A stretch of 64,000 bases of DNA from Allorhizobium paknamense (GTDB lineage Bacteria; Pseudomonadota; Alphaproteobacteria; Rhizobiales; Rhizobiaceae), in NCBI RefSeq assembly GCF_030815125.1, contig NZ_JAUSWH010000003.1, positions 310,001 through 374,000 of the forward strand, in the 5' to 3' direction. Numbering within the stretch: position 1 is the stretch's first letter; each line of letters begins with the position of its first letter. Below the pieces are notes generated by a model. It made no database searches. It was not told where the DNA came from and worked only from the letters and a program-made list of their open reading frames with translations. Made by a program: the position numbers and the translations under genes. Of this stretch, positions 48,045 through 57,508 are shown one piece after another.

Positions 48045-49796
48045 TCAATAACCCTTGGCGGAGCCTGCTACGGCGCGGGCATCGATGGCGCCGAACATGC
48101 CTGTCGCCTTTGCTCCCGCCTTGTCGATCTCGGCAAGGCTCTTGCCGCCCACCAGAATGCCGGCAGCCTGGCCCCAGACCGGGCCATCATTGCCGCCATC
48201 CAGCGTATAGCCCATGGATTGCAGGAGTTTGATCGTATCGGGCGAAAGCGCGTAGGGCTCATAGAAAATCTTGTCAGGCTGCCACTGGTGGTGAATGCGC
48301 GGCGCGTTGACGGCCATGGAAATATCCATGCCGAAATCCACCACATTCAGGATCGCTTCCAGCGTGATGGTGATGATGCGCGACCCGCCGGGGCTGCCAA
48401 TCACCATGAAGGGCTTGCCGTCACGGGTGATGATGGTCGGGCTCATCGAGGAGAGCGGCGTCTTCTGCGGAGCAATGGCATTGGCCTCGCCCTGCACCAG
48501 CCCGTAAAGATTGGGCACGCCGGGCTTGGAGGTGAAATCATCCATCTCGTTGTTCAGGAGAATGCCGGTGCCGGGCGCCACCACGCCAGCGCCGAAGGAG
48601 CCGTTCAACGTATAGGTGACCGAAACCGCATTGCCCTTGCCGTCGAGAATGGAAAAATGCGTGGTCTCGGTGCTCTCCTTGCCGCCAAAGGGCTTGAGGT
48701 CGGCGGATTTACCGGCTTTGCCCGGATCTATCTTCTGGCGGATTTCGGCGGCATAGGCCTTGTCCAGCATTTTCGGCAGCGGGTTCTTCACGAAATCCGG
48801 GTCGCCCAGCGCGGCATTGCGGTCCACATAGGCATAGCGCATCGCTTCCGCCATCTGGCTCACGGTGGAGGCAGCGCCATAGCCCTGGCTTGCGAGTGGA
48901 TAGGCCTCGAGAATATTGAGGATTTCGCAGATGATCACCCCGCCGGAAGACGGCGGTGGCGAGGAGATGATGTGGTAGCCGCGATAATCGCACTCCACCG
49001 GCTTGAATTCGCGCACCTTATATTGCTCGAAATCAGCCTTGGTCAGAATGCCCTTGCCCGCTTCGCTTGCCTTGACGATGGAGTCTGCCGCAAAGCCCTT
49101 GTAGAAGGCATCCGGCCCCTTGGCGGAAATCTCGCCCAGCACGCGTGCCAGATCCGGCTGCTTCAGCACCTCGCCTTCGCCATAGGGGGTGCCGTCACTC
49201 TTCAGGAAGATTTTTGCCGCTTCCGGATCCTTCGCCAGCCGTTTGGCGCCGCCCGCAAGGATGGAAGCATCGCCTTGAGTCAGGGTAAAGCCGTCACGGG
49301 CAAGGGCAATCGCCGGGGCCATCAGCGTGGCGCGGTCCTTGCTGCCGTATTTTTCCCGCGCCAGTTCCAGACCCTTCACCGTGCCGGGCGTTCCGACAGC
49401 CAGATAGCCATCCAGGCTGGCGCGCGGCACGATCTCGCCCTTGTCATCGAGATACATGGTCTTGGTGGCCGCAAGGGGGGCTTTCTCACGAAAATCCAGA
49501 AAATCCGTCCGGCCATCCGCCATCCGGAGCGTCATGAAGCCGCCGCCGCCGATATTGCCGGCGGTGGGGTAGGTCACGGCCAGCGTATAGGCCACGGCCA
49601 CCGCCGCATCCACGGCATTGCCACCGGCTTTCAGAACTTCCACGCCCACATCGGTCGCCAGATGCTGGGCTGTGACCACCATGCCGTTCTTGCCTTCCAC
49701 CGGCGCGGGCACGGCGGCAAACAAGGAGGCGGGAGAGACGGCAAGAACAGAAAGGGCGGCGAAGGAGGCAATAAGCTGCCGTGTATAAAGACCCAT
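48045..49796 (-). CDS. ggt: Gamma-glutamyltransferase
   Basis: 583 residues from the ATG at 49796 with a GGGGAA ribosome site; the longer frame upstream runs into the repeat array. Residues 1-27 are a signal peptide (LIASFAALSVLAVSPASLFA). The chain is cut by its own Thr at residue 378 in ESTETTHFSILD, giving large and small subunits. Other family marks are GGNAVDAAVAVAYTLAV, GNIGGGGFMTLR and SMSPTIITRDGKPFMVIGSP. In the periplasm it hydrolyses glutathione and gamma-glutamyl compounds. Confidence 0.95.
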   Translation of the reverse strand: MGLYTRQLIASFAALSVLAVSPASLFAAVPAPVEGKNGMVVTAQHLATDVGVEVLKAGGNAVDAAVAVAYTLAVTYPTAGNIGGGGFMTLRMADGRTDFLDFREKAPLAATKTMYLDDKGEIVPRASLDGYLAVGTPGTVKGLELAREKYGSKDRATLMAPAIALARDGFTLTQGDASILAGGAKRLAKDPEAAKIFLKSDGTPYGEGEVLKQPDLARVLGEISAKGPDAFYKGFAADSIVKASEAGKGILTKADFEQYKVREFKPVECDYRGYHIISSPPPSSGGVIICEILNILEAYPLASQGYGAASTVSQMAEAMRYAYVDRNAALGDPDFVKNPLPKMLDKAYAAEIRQKIDPGKAGKSADLKPFGGKESTETTHFSILDGKGNAVSVTYTLNGSFGAGVVAPGTGILLNNEMDDFTSKPGVPNLYGLVQGEANAIAPQKTPLSSMSPTIITRDGKPFMVIGSPGGSRIITITLEAILNVVDFGMDISMAVNAPRIHHQWQPDKIFYEPYALSPDTIKLLQSMGYTLDGGNDGPVWGQAAGILVGGKSLAEIDKAGAKATGMFGAIDARAVAGSAKGY

Positions 49797-50154
49797 GAAA
49801 TTCCCCGGTAGATTTTTTCGAGACGCAATCTGGGGGAGCATAAGCATTTCCAGGAAAAGTGGGAACCGGTTTTCCGTCCGGAAATGCGTCGGGAAAAGCA
49901 TTGTCCTGAGAAAAGTGGGAACCGGTTTTCCGTCCGGAAATGCGTCGGGAAAAGCATTGTCCCGAGAAAAGTGGGAACCGGTTTTCCGTCTGGAAGTGCG
50001 TTTGGGAGAAGCATTGTCCCGAGAAAAGTGGGAACCGGTTTTCCAGCCTGATCTGGATCAAGTGTGGATGCGGCAAGGGGGCCTAAGATCGGTCTCGCAA
50101 GGGGGATAAGGCGGCTTGGACGAGTTGCTCCAACCATTCAGAAGGAAGTGTGTT
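49797..50154. repeat. Tandem array of four palindromic repeat copies
   Basis: Copies begin near 49843, 49897, 49953 and 50010, a period of 54-57 bases; the last is truncated near 50048. Each reads AGCATT(TCC or GTCC) ... AAAAGTGGGAACCGGTTTTC ... GGAAATGCG, separated by short CGGGAAA spacers. All point the same way, opposite to the copies at 26855 and 28573. No gene lies in the gap apart from the ribosome site of the next gene. Confidence 0.85.
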
Positions 50155-51546
50155 GTGACCTATGCGACGATCAATCCCTATACGAATGAAGTTCTGGCGA
50201 ATTTTCCCGAGGCGACCGATGCCGAGGTGAAGGATGCCATCACGGCGGCCCATGGGGCCTTTCTGTTCTGGCGGGAAACCTCCTTTGCGGAGCGGGCAGC
50301 GGTGCTGCAAAAGGCAGCCAATCTGTTGCGGCAGAATGCCGATGACCATGCCCGGCTGTTGACGCTGGAAATGGGCAAGCTGATTTCGGAAGCGCGGGCC
50401 GAGGTGGAGCTCTCGGCAAAAATCCTCGAATACTACGTGAAATATGCTGAAAAACTGCTGCAACCGGAAAGGCTGCCGGTGGCGGACCCGGCCGAGGGCG
50501 AGGCCGTGCTGGTGGCTGAGCCGCTGGGCGTGCTGCTGGCCATCGAGCCCTGGAATTTTCCCTATTATCAGATTGCCCGAATTCTGGCCCCGCAGCTTTC
50601 GGCGGGCAATACGCTGCTTTTGAAACATGCCAGCAATGTGCCGCAATGCGCGGCGAATTTTGAAAGGCTGATGCGACAGGCCGGCTTGCCGGACGGTGCT
50701 TTCACCAATCTCTATGCCACGCGGGCGCAGGTGGAAATGATCATCAATGATCCGCGCGTGCATGGCGTGGCGCTCACCGGCTCGGAGGATGCCGGTGCCG
50801 TGGTGGCCGCTCAGGCGGGCAGGGCGCTGAAGAAATCCACCATGGAACTGGGCGGCTCCGATGCTTTCATCGTGCTGGCCGATGCCGATCTGGCGAAAAC
50901 GGTGAAGTGGGCGGTGTTCGGACGGCACTGGAATGGCGGTCAGGTCTGCGTGTCGTCCAAGCGCATGATTATCGTGGATGAGGTCTATGACGAATTCCTG
51001 AACCGCTATCGGCATGGCGTGGCGGCGCTGGTCGCCGGTGATCCCTTCGACGCCGCCACCACGCTTGCGCCGCTTTCCTCCCAAAAGGCCGCCGATGACA
51101 TTCGCGACAAGATCCGCGAGGCGGTGGCGCTGGGCGCCCATGCCGAAGAAGTGGGGCCGCCCGTGCCCAATCGCGGCGCTTTCGTTCAGCCCACCATCCT
51201 GACGGAACTGGCAGACGACAATCCGGCCCGCTACTGGGAATTCTTTGGCCCCGTCTCCATGCTGTTTCGCGCCCGTGACGAGGAAGATGCCATCCGCATC
51301 GCCAATGACTCACCCTTCGGCCTTGGCGGCTCCGTCTTCACCGGCAATCCGCGCCACGGGGCGGAGGTCGCAAAGCGCATTTCCACCGGCATGGTCTTCG
51401 TCAACCATCCCACCAAGGTGGAGGCGGACCTGCCCTTCGGCGGCATTCGCCGTTCCGGCTATGGCCGCGAACTGCTGGGGCTGGGGTTGAAGGAATTCGT
51501 CAATCACAAGCTGATCGACATCGTCGATATCGATGCCCGCTTCTGA
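50155..51546 (+). CDS. Succinate-semialdehyde dehydrogenase-like aldehyde dehydrogenase
   Basis: 463 residues from a GTG at 50155, with AGAAGGAAG ahead; the frame extends upstream to a TTG at 50116. It begins YATINPYTNEVLANFPEATD, as in NAD-type SSADH proteins that start TINPATGE. The catalytic Cys is in GGQVCVSSKR and the Glu in STMELGGSDAFIVL. The tail PFGGIRRSGYGRELLGLGLK is typical. It probably oxidises succinate semialdehyde or a similar short aldehyde. It is transcribed alone. Confidence 0.8.
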   Translation: MTYATINPYTNEVLANFPEATDAEVKDAITAAHGAFLFWRETSFAERAAVLQKAANLLRQNADDHARLLTLEMGKLISEARAEVELSAKILEYYVKYAEKLLQPERLPVADPAEGEAVLVAEPLGVLLAIEPWNFPYYQIARILAPQLSAGNTLLLKHASNVPQCAANFERLMRQAGLPDGAFTNLYATRAQVEMIINDPRVHGVALTGSEDAGAVVAAQAGRALKKSTMELGGSDAFIVLADADLAKTVKWAVFGRHWNGGQVCVSSKRMIIVDEVYDEFLNRYRHGVAALVAGDPFDAATTLAPLSSQKAADDIRDKIREAVALGAHAEEVGPPVPNRGAFVQPTILTELADDNPARYWEFFGPVSMLFRARDEEDAIRIANDSPFGLGGSVFTGNPRHGAEVAKRISTGMVFVNHPTKVEADLPFGGIRRSGYGRELLGLGLKEFVNHKLIDIVDIDARF

Positions 51547-51574
51547 GCATGGCGTGAAGGGGGCTGTACCTCAA

Positions 51575-51655
51575 GCATGTCGCGCAAAAGTGTTAGCGGT
51601 TTTGCGATAGCGACATGCGATGGAAGATGGCATGTCGCGCAAAAGTGTTAGCGGC
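51575..51655. repeat. Two copies of the GCATGTCGCGCAAA repeat
   Basis: The first copy (51575-51618) is a complete hairpin: GCATGTCGC and GCGACATGC enclose GCAAAA ... TTTTGC. The second (51630-51655) is truncated after AGCGGC. A third copy is at 26905-26949. They lie between convergent genes and may act as a terminator. Confidence 0.8.
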
Positions 51656-51726
51656 TTGCCTCGAACATTGCGTGAAATCAAAGGGCGGTCTGTCCGATGA
51701 ACCTGGGTTTGTCGGAGGGGCCGCCC

Positions 51727-52302
51727 TTATTCCTTCATACCCGTTTCCGCGTCTGCCAAAGTGGTCATGCGGCTTTCAAGGCCGGCAACAAAACGGTCGA
51801 ACAAGGGTTCGAAGAGCTGAAGATCAGCCTCCTCCCAATCCTCCAGTATCCGCATGACAATTTCCTGGCGAACCGATGTGAAATAGTCGGCAAGGGACTG
51901 TCCTTCGGCACTCAGCCGCACGATGGTGCGGCGGGCATCTTCCTGGCAGGCCTCGCGGCGCAGAATGCCGCGCTTCACCAGTTCGCTCACCACCCGGCTG
52001 GCACGGGAGGGGTCGATGCGCATCTGTTCGCCGATCATGCCTACCGTCACGGGCGCTGCCCGCTGATGGCGCGCGACGAAGGTGACCACGTCGAAATGCG
52101 AAAGCTCAAGCCCATGACCCTCTTGAAGGCGACCAAGCGCAATGCGCGAGACGAAGCGCCGCCCCATCATCTGGCGAAGCCGCGCCATATCGCTGGCGAT
52201 GCGGCCGATCAATTCTACGCGATCAGGCGATTGCGGCGCATCCGCTGTCTCAGCCGCCTGCGTTAAGGGCGAAAAGCTCTTCTGCATGTTCTGTTGGGTC
52301 AT
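51727..52302 (-). CDS. MarR-family transcriptional regulator
   Basis: 191 residues. The winged helix reads VGMIGEQMRIDPSRASRVVS followed by ELVKRGILRREACQEDARRT, with the usual D-x-R wing. An N-terminal extension of about 30 residues is unstructured. It is divergent from an MFS exporter gene, so it most likely represses that gene and responds to a drug-like ligand. Confidence 0.88.
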   Translation of the reverse strand: MTQQNMQKSFSPLTQAAETADAPQSPDRVELIGRIASDMARLRQMMGRRFVSRIALGRLQEGHGLELSHFDVVTFVARHQRAAPVTVGMIGEQMRIDPSRASRVVSELVKRGILRREACQEDARRTIVRLSAEGQSLADYFTSVRQEIVMRILEDWEEADLQLFEPLFDRFVAGLESRMTTLADAETGMKE

Positions 52303-52420
52303 GCTTTGTCTCTAGCACAGCTTTGCCCTGATGAAAATGCATGACTTTCGCAAATATGTGCTGTTGACATTGAATTGCTGGCGCGTCATCCTCAGCGCAA
52401 CCCGAATAAAGCGATATTTC

Positions 52421-53995
52421 ATGGATCAAGCTCCCGCCCCCCGGTCAGCCTCCGCTGCTGGCATCAATCCTCCCCCGTCTGACGGCTTCCAGTCGCTGGT
52501 GCCGGATCCGCGCCTGCGCATGGTGCTGTTCAGCTTCCTGATGGCGGCGCTGTTCATGGCCACGCTGGATAACCAGATCGTCTCCACAGCCCTTCCCACC
52601 ATCGTCGGCGAGTTCGGCCAGCTGGAACGCTTCGGCTGGGTGGGTTCGGCCTATCTTCTGGCCACCAGCGCCGTCATGCCGCTTTACGGCAAGCTGGGCG
52701 ATCTGTTCGGTCGTAAATATGTGATGATGGCGGCGATCTTCATCTTCACCGTCGGCTCGCTCGTCTGCGGGCTGGCGGTGTCCATGAATACGCTGATTGC
52801 CGCCCGCGTGCTGCAGGGGCTGGGCGGCGGCGGCATCATGGTGTCGATCTTTTCCGTCAATGCCGATCTGTTCGAGCCGCGCGTGCGCGCCCGCTATCAA
52901 AGCTATTCCAGCCTGGTGCTGATGGCCTCCGGCGCGGTCGGCCCCATTCTCGGCGGCACCCTCAGCGAAGCCTTCGGCTGGCGCTCGATCTTTCTCGTCA
53001 ACCTGCCGATCGGCATCATCGTGCTCACGGGTCTCGCGCTGTTTCTGCCTTATCGCAAGCCGCATCGCCGCCCGAAGATCGATTATGCCGGTGCCGCACT
53101 GCTGGCCATGGCGGTCACCAGCCTCGTCTTCTGGGCTGACAGCGCCCAGATCTTCGGCTCGCTGGTTGCCCCGGAAAGCCTGGCCGTCATCGCCTTCGGC
53201 GCGCTTGCCGCTTTTCTCTGGGTCAAGGTGGAAGGCCGTGTGGCCGAACCGGTGGTGCCGCTCGGGCTGTTTGCCAATCCCACCATTCCGCTGCTGCTGA
53301 TCGTGTCGCTCGCCAGCGGCGCCGTCGGCATCGGCTCGGTGAATTATGTGGCGCTTTACCTGCAAACCACCACCGGCCTTTCACCGACGGGCGCGGGCCT
53401 GCTGTTCATTGCCACCACCGGCGGCATTGCCATCGGCTCGCTCACCAGCGGCCGGCTGATTGCCCGTTCCGGTCGTTACAAGATTTTCGGCATGATCAGC
53501 GGCGCGGGCAGCTGCATCGCCTTCGCCATCTTCAGCCAGTTGCCTGTCGGCACGCCGCTTGTCTTCATCACCTTCCTCATGCTGGCGCATGGCATCAGCG
53601 TCGGCATCGGCCAGCAGGTGCCGGTGATCGGCGTGCAGAATGCCGCCAATCCGCGCGATGTCGGGGCCGCCACAGGAACGGTGACATTGACGCGCATGGG
53701 TGGCGCTTCCATCGCCATCTCCATCTATGGCGCGGTGCTCGGCGCTTTCATGAACCATGGCGCCGCCGCCATTCCCGGCATCGGCAATATTGAGGAGCTT
53801 ACCCCCACGGCCATGGCGGCGCTTTCCCCGCAAACCCGGGCATTGGTGGCCGAAACCTACGCCCACGCCTTCGGCCCGGTCTTCATCTCCATGTCGCTGA
53901 TGATCGCCTGCGGCTTCATCGCCGCCTGCTGCGTGAAAAATGTGCAATTGCCGACGGCGCGCGGCACTAAACCGGAGGCGGTGCTGGCAGAGTGA
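52421..53995 (+). CDS. MFS multidrug exporter, DHA2 (14-TM) type
   Basis: 524 residues from the ATG at 52421; an ORF start at 52331 lies in the promoter region. Fourteen hydrophobic segments are visible. The DHA2 marks are ATLDNQIVSTALPTIVGEFG in helix 1 and YGKLGDLFGRKYVMMAAIFI (motif A). The motif C segment is LVLMASGAVGPILGGTLSEA. Proton-driven drug or metabolite export is likely. It is divergent from the MarR gene 118 bases away. Confidence 0.88.
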   Translation: MDQAPAPRSASAAGINPPPSDGFQSLVPDPRLRMVLFSFLMAALFMATLDNQIVSTALPTIVGEFGQLERFGWVGSAYLLATSAVMPLYGKLGDLFGRKYVMMAAIFIFTVGSLVCGLAVSMNTLIAARVLQGLGGGGIMVSIFSVNADLFEPRVRARYQSYSSLVLMASGAVGPILGGTLSEAFGWRSIFLVNLPIGIIVLTGLALFLPYRKPHRRPKIDYAGAALLAMAVTSLVFWADSAQIFGSLVAPESLAVIAFGALAAFLWVKVEGRVAEPVVPLGLFANPTIPLLLIVSLASGAVGIGSVNYVALYLQTTTGLSPTGAGLLFIATTGGIAIGSLTSGRLIARSGRYKIFGMISGAGSCIAFAIFSQLPVGTPLVFITFLMLAHGISVGIGQQVPVIGVQNAANPRDVGAATGTVTLTRMGGASIAISIYGAVLGAFMNHGAAAIPGIGNIEELTPTAMAALSPQTRALVAETYAHAFGPVFISMSLMIACGFIAACCVKNVQLPTARGTKPEAVLAE

Positions 53996-54056
53996 TTTGC
54001 CGCGATAACGGGGCCGTGTTAACTTGGACAGATAAGGGTTTTCGCCGAAAGTTCGC

Positions 54057-55070
54057 ATGGCTCCATCATCACGCCTGATTGCCTGGCTTGCCGCATGGTT
54101 ATTCCTGCTCCTGTCGGGTTTTGCGGCGGCATGGGCTCAGCAGCCGCCTGACCCCGGCTTTCTCTCCGCTCAGGACGGCGCCAGAATCATCGAAAAGCTT
54201 GGCGATACGGAAAAGTCGCTGGGGGATGAGGCTGTTTTGATGGCCCATTTCGCTGGGCTCGTTTCCCCGCCGGAGGAAACCTCAACCCTGCATCAGCTCA
54301 CCGGCAATGTTCCGGGGCTGGTCTATGTGCTGCCGATGATCCATGGGGATGTCCATGGCACGCTGATCGAGGTCAGACTGCACAACCGCGCGGAAGCCGA
54401 CGCACTCAGGCAGCAGCTCGTCCAGCGCTTCGGCCCCGCCGATCCCGCCTGTAGCGACGACAATCGTGCCAATTGGGCCTTGCCGTCCATGCGTTCGCTT
54501 TCGTGGCGGCTGGAGGTCTATGAGAGCGAGGCCATCGCGCAGTTGACCCTGCTGGCCTCCAACCCTCCCGATGCCAATTGCACGGTCAACGCCGCGCCCC
54601 CCAATGCGCTGGTGGACAAGGCGGCGCTGACGGCGCTGTTTCAACGCATCAAAACCGAACCGCCGCCCTGGGCGGACGCCAGGGCCATGGCCGAATGGCT
54701 GAAGCCCTATGGCGAGCCAAACAGGCAGGATGTCGATCAATGTTCGGCGGTGCTGGACATCATGATGCCGGAAAAACTGGGCGGTATCGGCATGCTCTCC
54801 GCCAGCCTGCGTCTCTGCGGCGTGCCGATGTTCGGCAAACCGTCCAGGCTGTTTCTAAACACCGGCGATAACGACCTGAAGGGTTTCAGCAAAACCGATG
54901 AAGCGCTGGAAGCCGCCTTCGGCGCCCGCCACGCAGCCTGCAGCAGCAAGGATCGTCAGGTCTGGGTGGTTGCTCCGGATGTGACGGCGGTGCTGACCCC
55001 GCTCTATCCCTCCTTCGGCCTGCTGATCGTCAATGCCCCGGTCACGGCGTTGGCGGATTGTCGATCCTGA
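54057..55070 (+). CDS. Exported protein of unknown function
   Basis: 337 residues with a signal peptide (IAWLAAWLFLLLSGFAAAWA before QQPPDPG). The mature part has six or more Cys (DPACSDD, DANCTV, DQCSAV, LRLCG, HAACSSK, LADCRS) spaced as for periplasmic disulfides. No domain is recognised. The start directly follows the MFS gene by 61 bases, so the two may be linked only loosely. Confidence 0.7.
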   Translation: MAPSSRLIAWLAAWLFLLLSGFAAAWAQQPPDPGFLSAQDGARIIEKLGDTEKSLGDEAVLMAHFAGLVSPPEETSTLHQLTGNVPGLVYVLPMIHGDVHGTLIEVRLHNRAEADALRQQLVQRFGPADPACSDDNRANWALPSMRSLSWRLEVYESEAIAQLTLLASNPPDANCTVNAAPPNALVDKAALTALFQRIKTEPPPWADARAMAEWLKPYGEPNRQDVDQCSAVLDIMMPEKLGGIGMLSASLRLCGVPMFGKPSRLFLNTGDNDLKGFSKTDEALEAAFGARHAACSSKDRQVWVVAPDVTAVLTPLYPSFGLLIVNAPVTALADCRS

Positions 55071-55072
55071 CA

Positions 55073-55208
55073 GCGGAATAAGAAGAATCATTGAAAATGA
55101 CTCTTCTTATTCCTTTTTCGAATATCTCAAGCCTCTGACGCAATTGAGATATTCGAAATGCCTTCAAGGCGAGAATGCGTGAGCATCTTCGAGCCTTGGT
55201 ATAATAGG
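55073..55208. repeat. ~130-bp dispersed repeat, copy 3b (inverted)
   Basis: The reverse complement of copies 3a and 3c: it begins GGAATAAGAAGAATCATTGA with the stem AATCATT/AATGACTC, includes TCGAATATCTCAAG ... TTGAGATATTCGA and ends GCATCTTCGAGCCTTGGTAT. Together with 3c (57612-57724) it brackets the aminoacyl-synthetase-like/hydroxylase genes as inverted repeats. Confidence 0.85.
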
Positions 55209-55473
55209 ATTACAGCATTTTGCGTGCGGCTAATGAACCGCGAGATGTCTTTACTCTTTGTTTTTAAAGAGGTCTGACCGTAAAGCCGTTGCACATTTTT
55301 CTTCGACTGAGCTCCGGGTTTGCGGATGTTCCGCAAAAGGAGCGCGGGCGACCATATTTTGGTGGCATAAAAACAGCCTATGATAGTTTTAAATTTTTAT
55401 AAATATTAAAAGTTGTAAAAATTGAGAGCCGACACTAAGAGGCGAGCCTCAGCGTTTTGAGGGAGACATAAAA
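55209..55473. other. AT-rich promoter region of the synthetase/hydroxylase operon
   Basis: GC drops sharply from about 55370 to 55430 (runs such as TTTAAATTTTTATAAATATT). A short dyad GAGGC/GCCTC (55439-55450) and the ribosome site GAGGGAG precede the TTG start. No ORF is seen. The low GC contrasts with neighbouring host genes and suggests foreign origin. Confidence 0.5.
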
Positions 55474-56499
55474 TTGATTGATCAGAAGAGAAGCTTTTCA
55501 AATGCTCAAACCTATGGCTGGACAGCGGTTACACTGTCTGCTGTTCGCACGGTCATGGACGATCATGGATTTCATGAAATCGTGCCAGCCATCCTGTCCA
55601 GTGAGCTGGAACCAGGAGCGTTCCACTCCTATGCGGTTATTGGCGATCGTCTGCGCCCGGATGTCAAAAGGATTGATACCGGCAATATTGAAAGGCAAGT
55701 AACAGTTACGGGGAAGGAATCCTACTACCTTCCTGTTAGTCATAACTTTGAGAAGCAGCAGGCGACGGAATTTCTTGGAAAAGTTTATTGTCTCGCGCCG
55801 TGCGTACGTCTTCTTCAGAAGGGCGAGGCTTCTTCACGGAAGCATCTCAATACGTTCTTTCAAATCGAAGTTGAATTGAAGACCGAGTCAATGGAAGAGG
55901 TGATGAGGGCTGGAGAGGATATATTGGTTGGAATAGCAACCTATTTGTCTTCCAAGGCGAATGATTTAATCGACATTAATACAGTTGATGCGCCGAATCA
56001 CATCGCTGCTATTTGTAAGGGTGACTTTCCACGTATCACCTTTGCCGAGGCGTTGGAGCTTGTCGGTGCTGAAAAAGGCCGTGAGACAGATCTCACTTTT
56101 GAAGAAGATCAGGGGTTGAGCAAGAAATTCGACCGTCCCTTCTGGATACATAACTATCCGAAGGGCGTCCGCGATGCTGTGTATCATGAAAATTCCGAAG
56201 GCAATTACGATACGTATGATCTCATGCTGCCGTTTGGCTATGGCGAACTGGCAACCGGAGGTATTCGCCCCAAAACCGGGGAAGCCATCCTGGCGCAGTC
56301 GCTGAGCAATCTGGGAGAGCCGGAAAACACGCTCACCCATGGTCATGCAGAATGGAAACGGAACCGAAAAATTCAAACAGCAGGATTCGGCATTGGGTTT
56401 GAGCGGCTTCTTCGGTTCATTTCCGGCTCGCGAACCGTTCTCGATTTCGTGCAGCCGCACGATCACGGTCCCAATCGTATTATTCCAGGCATGAAGTGA
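55474..56499 (+). CDS. Asparaginyl-tRNA-synthetase-like enzyme without anticodon domain
   Basis: 341 residues starting at TTG with GAGGGAG eight bases ahead. The chain is a class II aminoacyl-tRNA synthetase core of the AsnRS/AspRS type. Motif 1 is around AVRTVMDDHGFHEIVPAIL; motif 2 around R112 ... SRKHLNTFFQIEVEL (121-135); motif 3 is GFGIGFERLLRFISG (304-318). AsnRS-like details are RITFAEALELV, DLMLPFGYGELATGGIR and HAEWKRNRKI. The N-terminal OB-fold anticodon-binding domain of real AsnRS/AspRS (about 100 residues) is missing, as in asparagine synthetase-type paralogues. It likely activates an amino acid or forms an amide (e.g. Asn from Asp), not tRNA charging for translation. The next gene starts 10 bases on and encodes an amino-acid hydroxylase. 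Confidence 0.8.
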   Translation: MIDQKRSFSNAQTYGWTAVTLSAVRTVMDDHGFHEIVPAILSSELEPGAFHSYAVIGDRLRPDVKRIDTGNIERQVTVTGKESYYLPVSHNFEKQQATEFLGKVYCLAPCVRLLQKGEASSRKHLNTFFQIEVELKTESMEEVMRAGEDILVGIATYLSSKANDLIDINTVDAPNHIAAICKGDFPRITFAEALELVGAEKGRETDLTFEEDQGLSKKFDRPFWIHNYPKGVRDAVYHENSEGNYDTYDLMLPFGYGELATGGIRPKTGEAILAQSLSNLGEPENTLTHGHAEWKRNRKIQTAGFGIGFERLLRFISGSRTVLDFVQPHDHGPNRIIPGMK

Positions 56500-56509
56500 G
56501 GGTGGTTTT

Positions 56510-57508
56510 ATGCATCAGATTTATGATCTGAACGCCGATGAGCGTGAGGCAATAGAGGAACTCATCGCTTCGATCCAAAAAACCGTCCGCGATGAAAATG
56601 AACTTCATCGAATCGTTCGGCGTGCCTGTGAGGAGTTGCCTCTTTCCATTCGTCGTTTGCTGGCCGACTATCGAGCCGAAGTTCTAGGGCCAGCGATACA
56701 GATATCGGGCTTCCCGGTCGACGACGCCGTTATCGGTTCAACGCCTCTTACAACGCGTCCTGATCCCAACCGGCCCATCATGCGGGAGGACATTTATCTT
56801 GCATTGATTGCCAGTCGTCTCGGGACGCCCTTTTCGTTCGCGAGTCAGCAAGGGGGGCATCTTACGCAGAATATTGTTCCCATGAAAATGGCTGAGTTTT
56901 CACAGTTGGGCTCTGGCAGCAAAGAGGAACTGGTTTGGCATACGGAAGATGCATTTTCCGAATATCGACCTGACTTTATCCTGTTGTTTGGCATGCGCAA
57001 TCCTCAAAAAGCGGCAACGACAGTGGCTTGCCTTCCGCCCGAAACGGAAAAGGAAGACATGGAGGCCTTGTTCAGCAAGAACTTTGTATTCATTCCTGAT
57101 CCCGATCATGCGAGCCATCTTGCACATGCGGCAACGGAAGCCGGACGAATTGCTCATGCGAAAATGCAGGCAATGTTAAGCGACCCCTCGGCTGAAAGTG
57201 TTCTTTTCGGGAATTTGAAGGAACCCTACATACGCATTGATCCGCAATTCATGAAGCCTATTGATTCACAAGACAAATCTGTAGCAGCATATCAACGTCT
57301 CGTGGAGCGTATCGAGCGGAGCCAGCGCGACGTGGTAATCGATCAGGGCGATTTGTTAATTGTCGATAACCATCGTGCTGTCCATGGACGTCGCTCCTTT
57401 CAGGCCCGATATGATGGTTCCGACCGCTGGCTGAAAAAGATTAACGTCACCCAGGATTTCAAACGTCTGAGCGAATTGCGTTTCCACGAGCGGGACTTTG
57501 CCATCTAG
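56510..57508 (+). CDS. Fe(II)/2-oxoglutarate amino-acid hydroxylase, AsnO/VioC-like
   Basis: 332 residues of the clavaminate synthase-like fold. Iron ligands fit H-x-E...H: H144 and E146 in LVWHTEDAFSEYRPDF, and H292 in LLIVDNHRAVHGRRSFQARY; R306 in DGSDRWLKKINV would bind 2-oxoglutarate. H-x-E, rather than H-x-D, is characteristic of the group with AsnO, VioC and OrfP, which hydroxylate free L-Asn or L-Arg at the beta carbon. LGTPFSFASQQGGHLTQNIV is another family segment. The gene stands 10 bases after the synthetase-like gene and shares its lower GC. The exact amino acid is unknown; asparagine is suggested by the neighbour. Confidence 0.85.
   Translation: MHQIYDLNADEREAIEELIASIQKTVRDENELHRIVRRACEELPLSIRRLLADYRAEVLGPAIQISGFPVDDAVIGSTPLTTRPDPNRPIMREDIYLALIASRLGTPFSFASQQGGHLTQNIVPMKMAEFSQLGSGSKEELVWHTEDAFSEYRPDFILLFGMRNPQKAATTVACLPPETEKEDMEALFSKNFVFIPDPDHASHLAHAATEAGRIAHAKMQAMLSDPSAESVLFGNLKEPYIRIDPQFMKPIDSQDKSVAAYQRLVERIERSQRDVVIDQGDLLIVDNHRAVHGRRSFQARYDGSDRWLKKINVTQDFKRLSELRFHERDFAI

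Noticed and set aside
48219..49811. 530-residue plus-strand ORF opposite ggt
   Set aside because: The ggt frame has a signal peptide and the autocleavage Thr; the opposite frame shows no motif.
49843..50048. Possible CRISPR array
   Set aside because: Repeats are about 47 bases and imperfect, gaps are only 6-10 bases and similar to one another, there are no cas genes, and single copies of the same element are scattered in the window.
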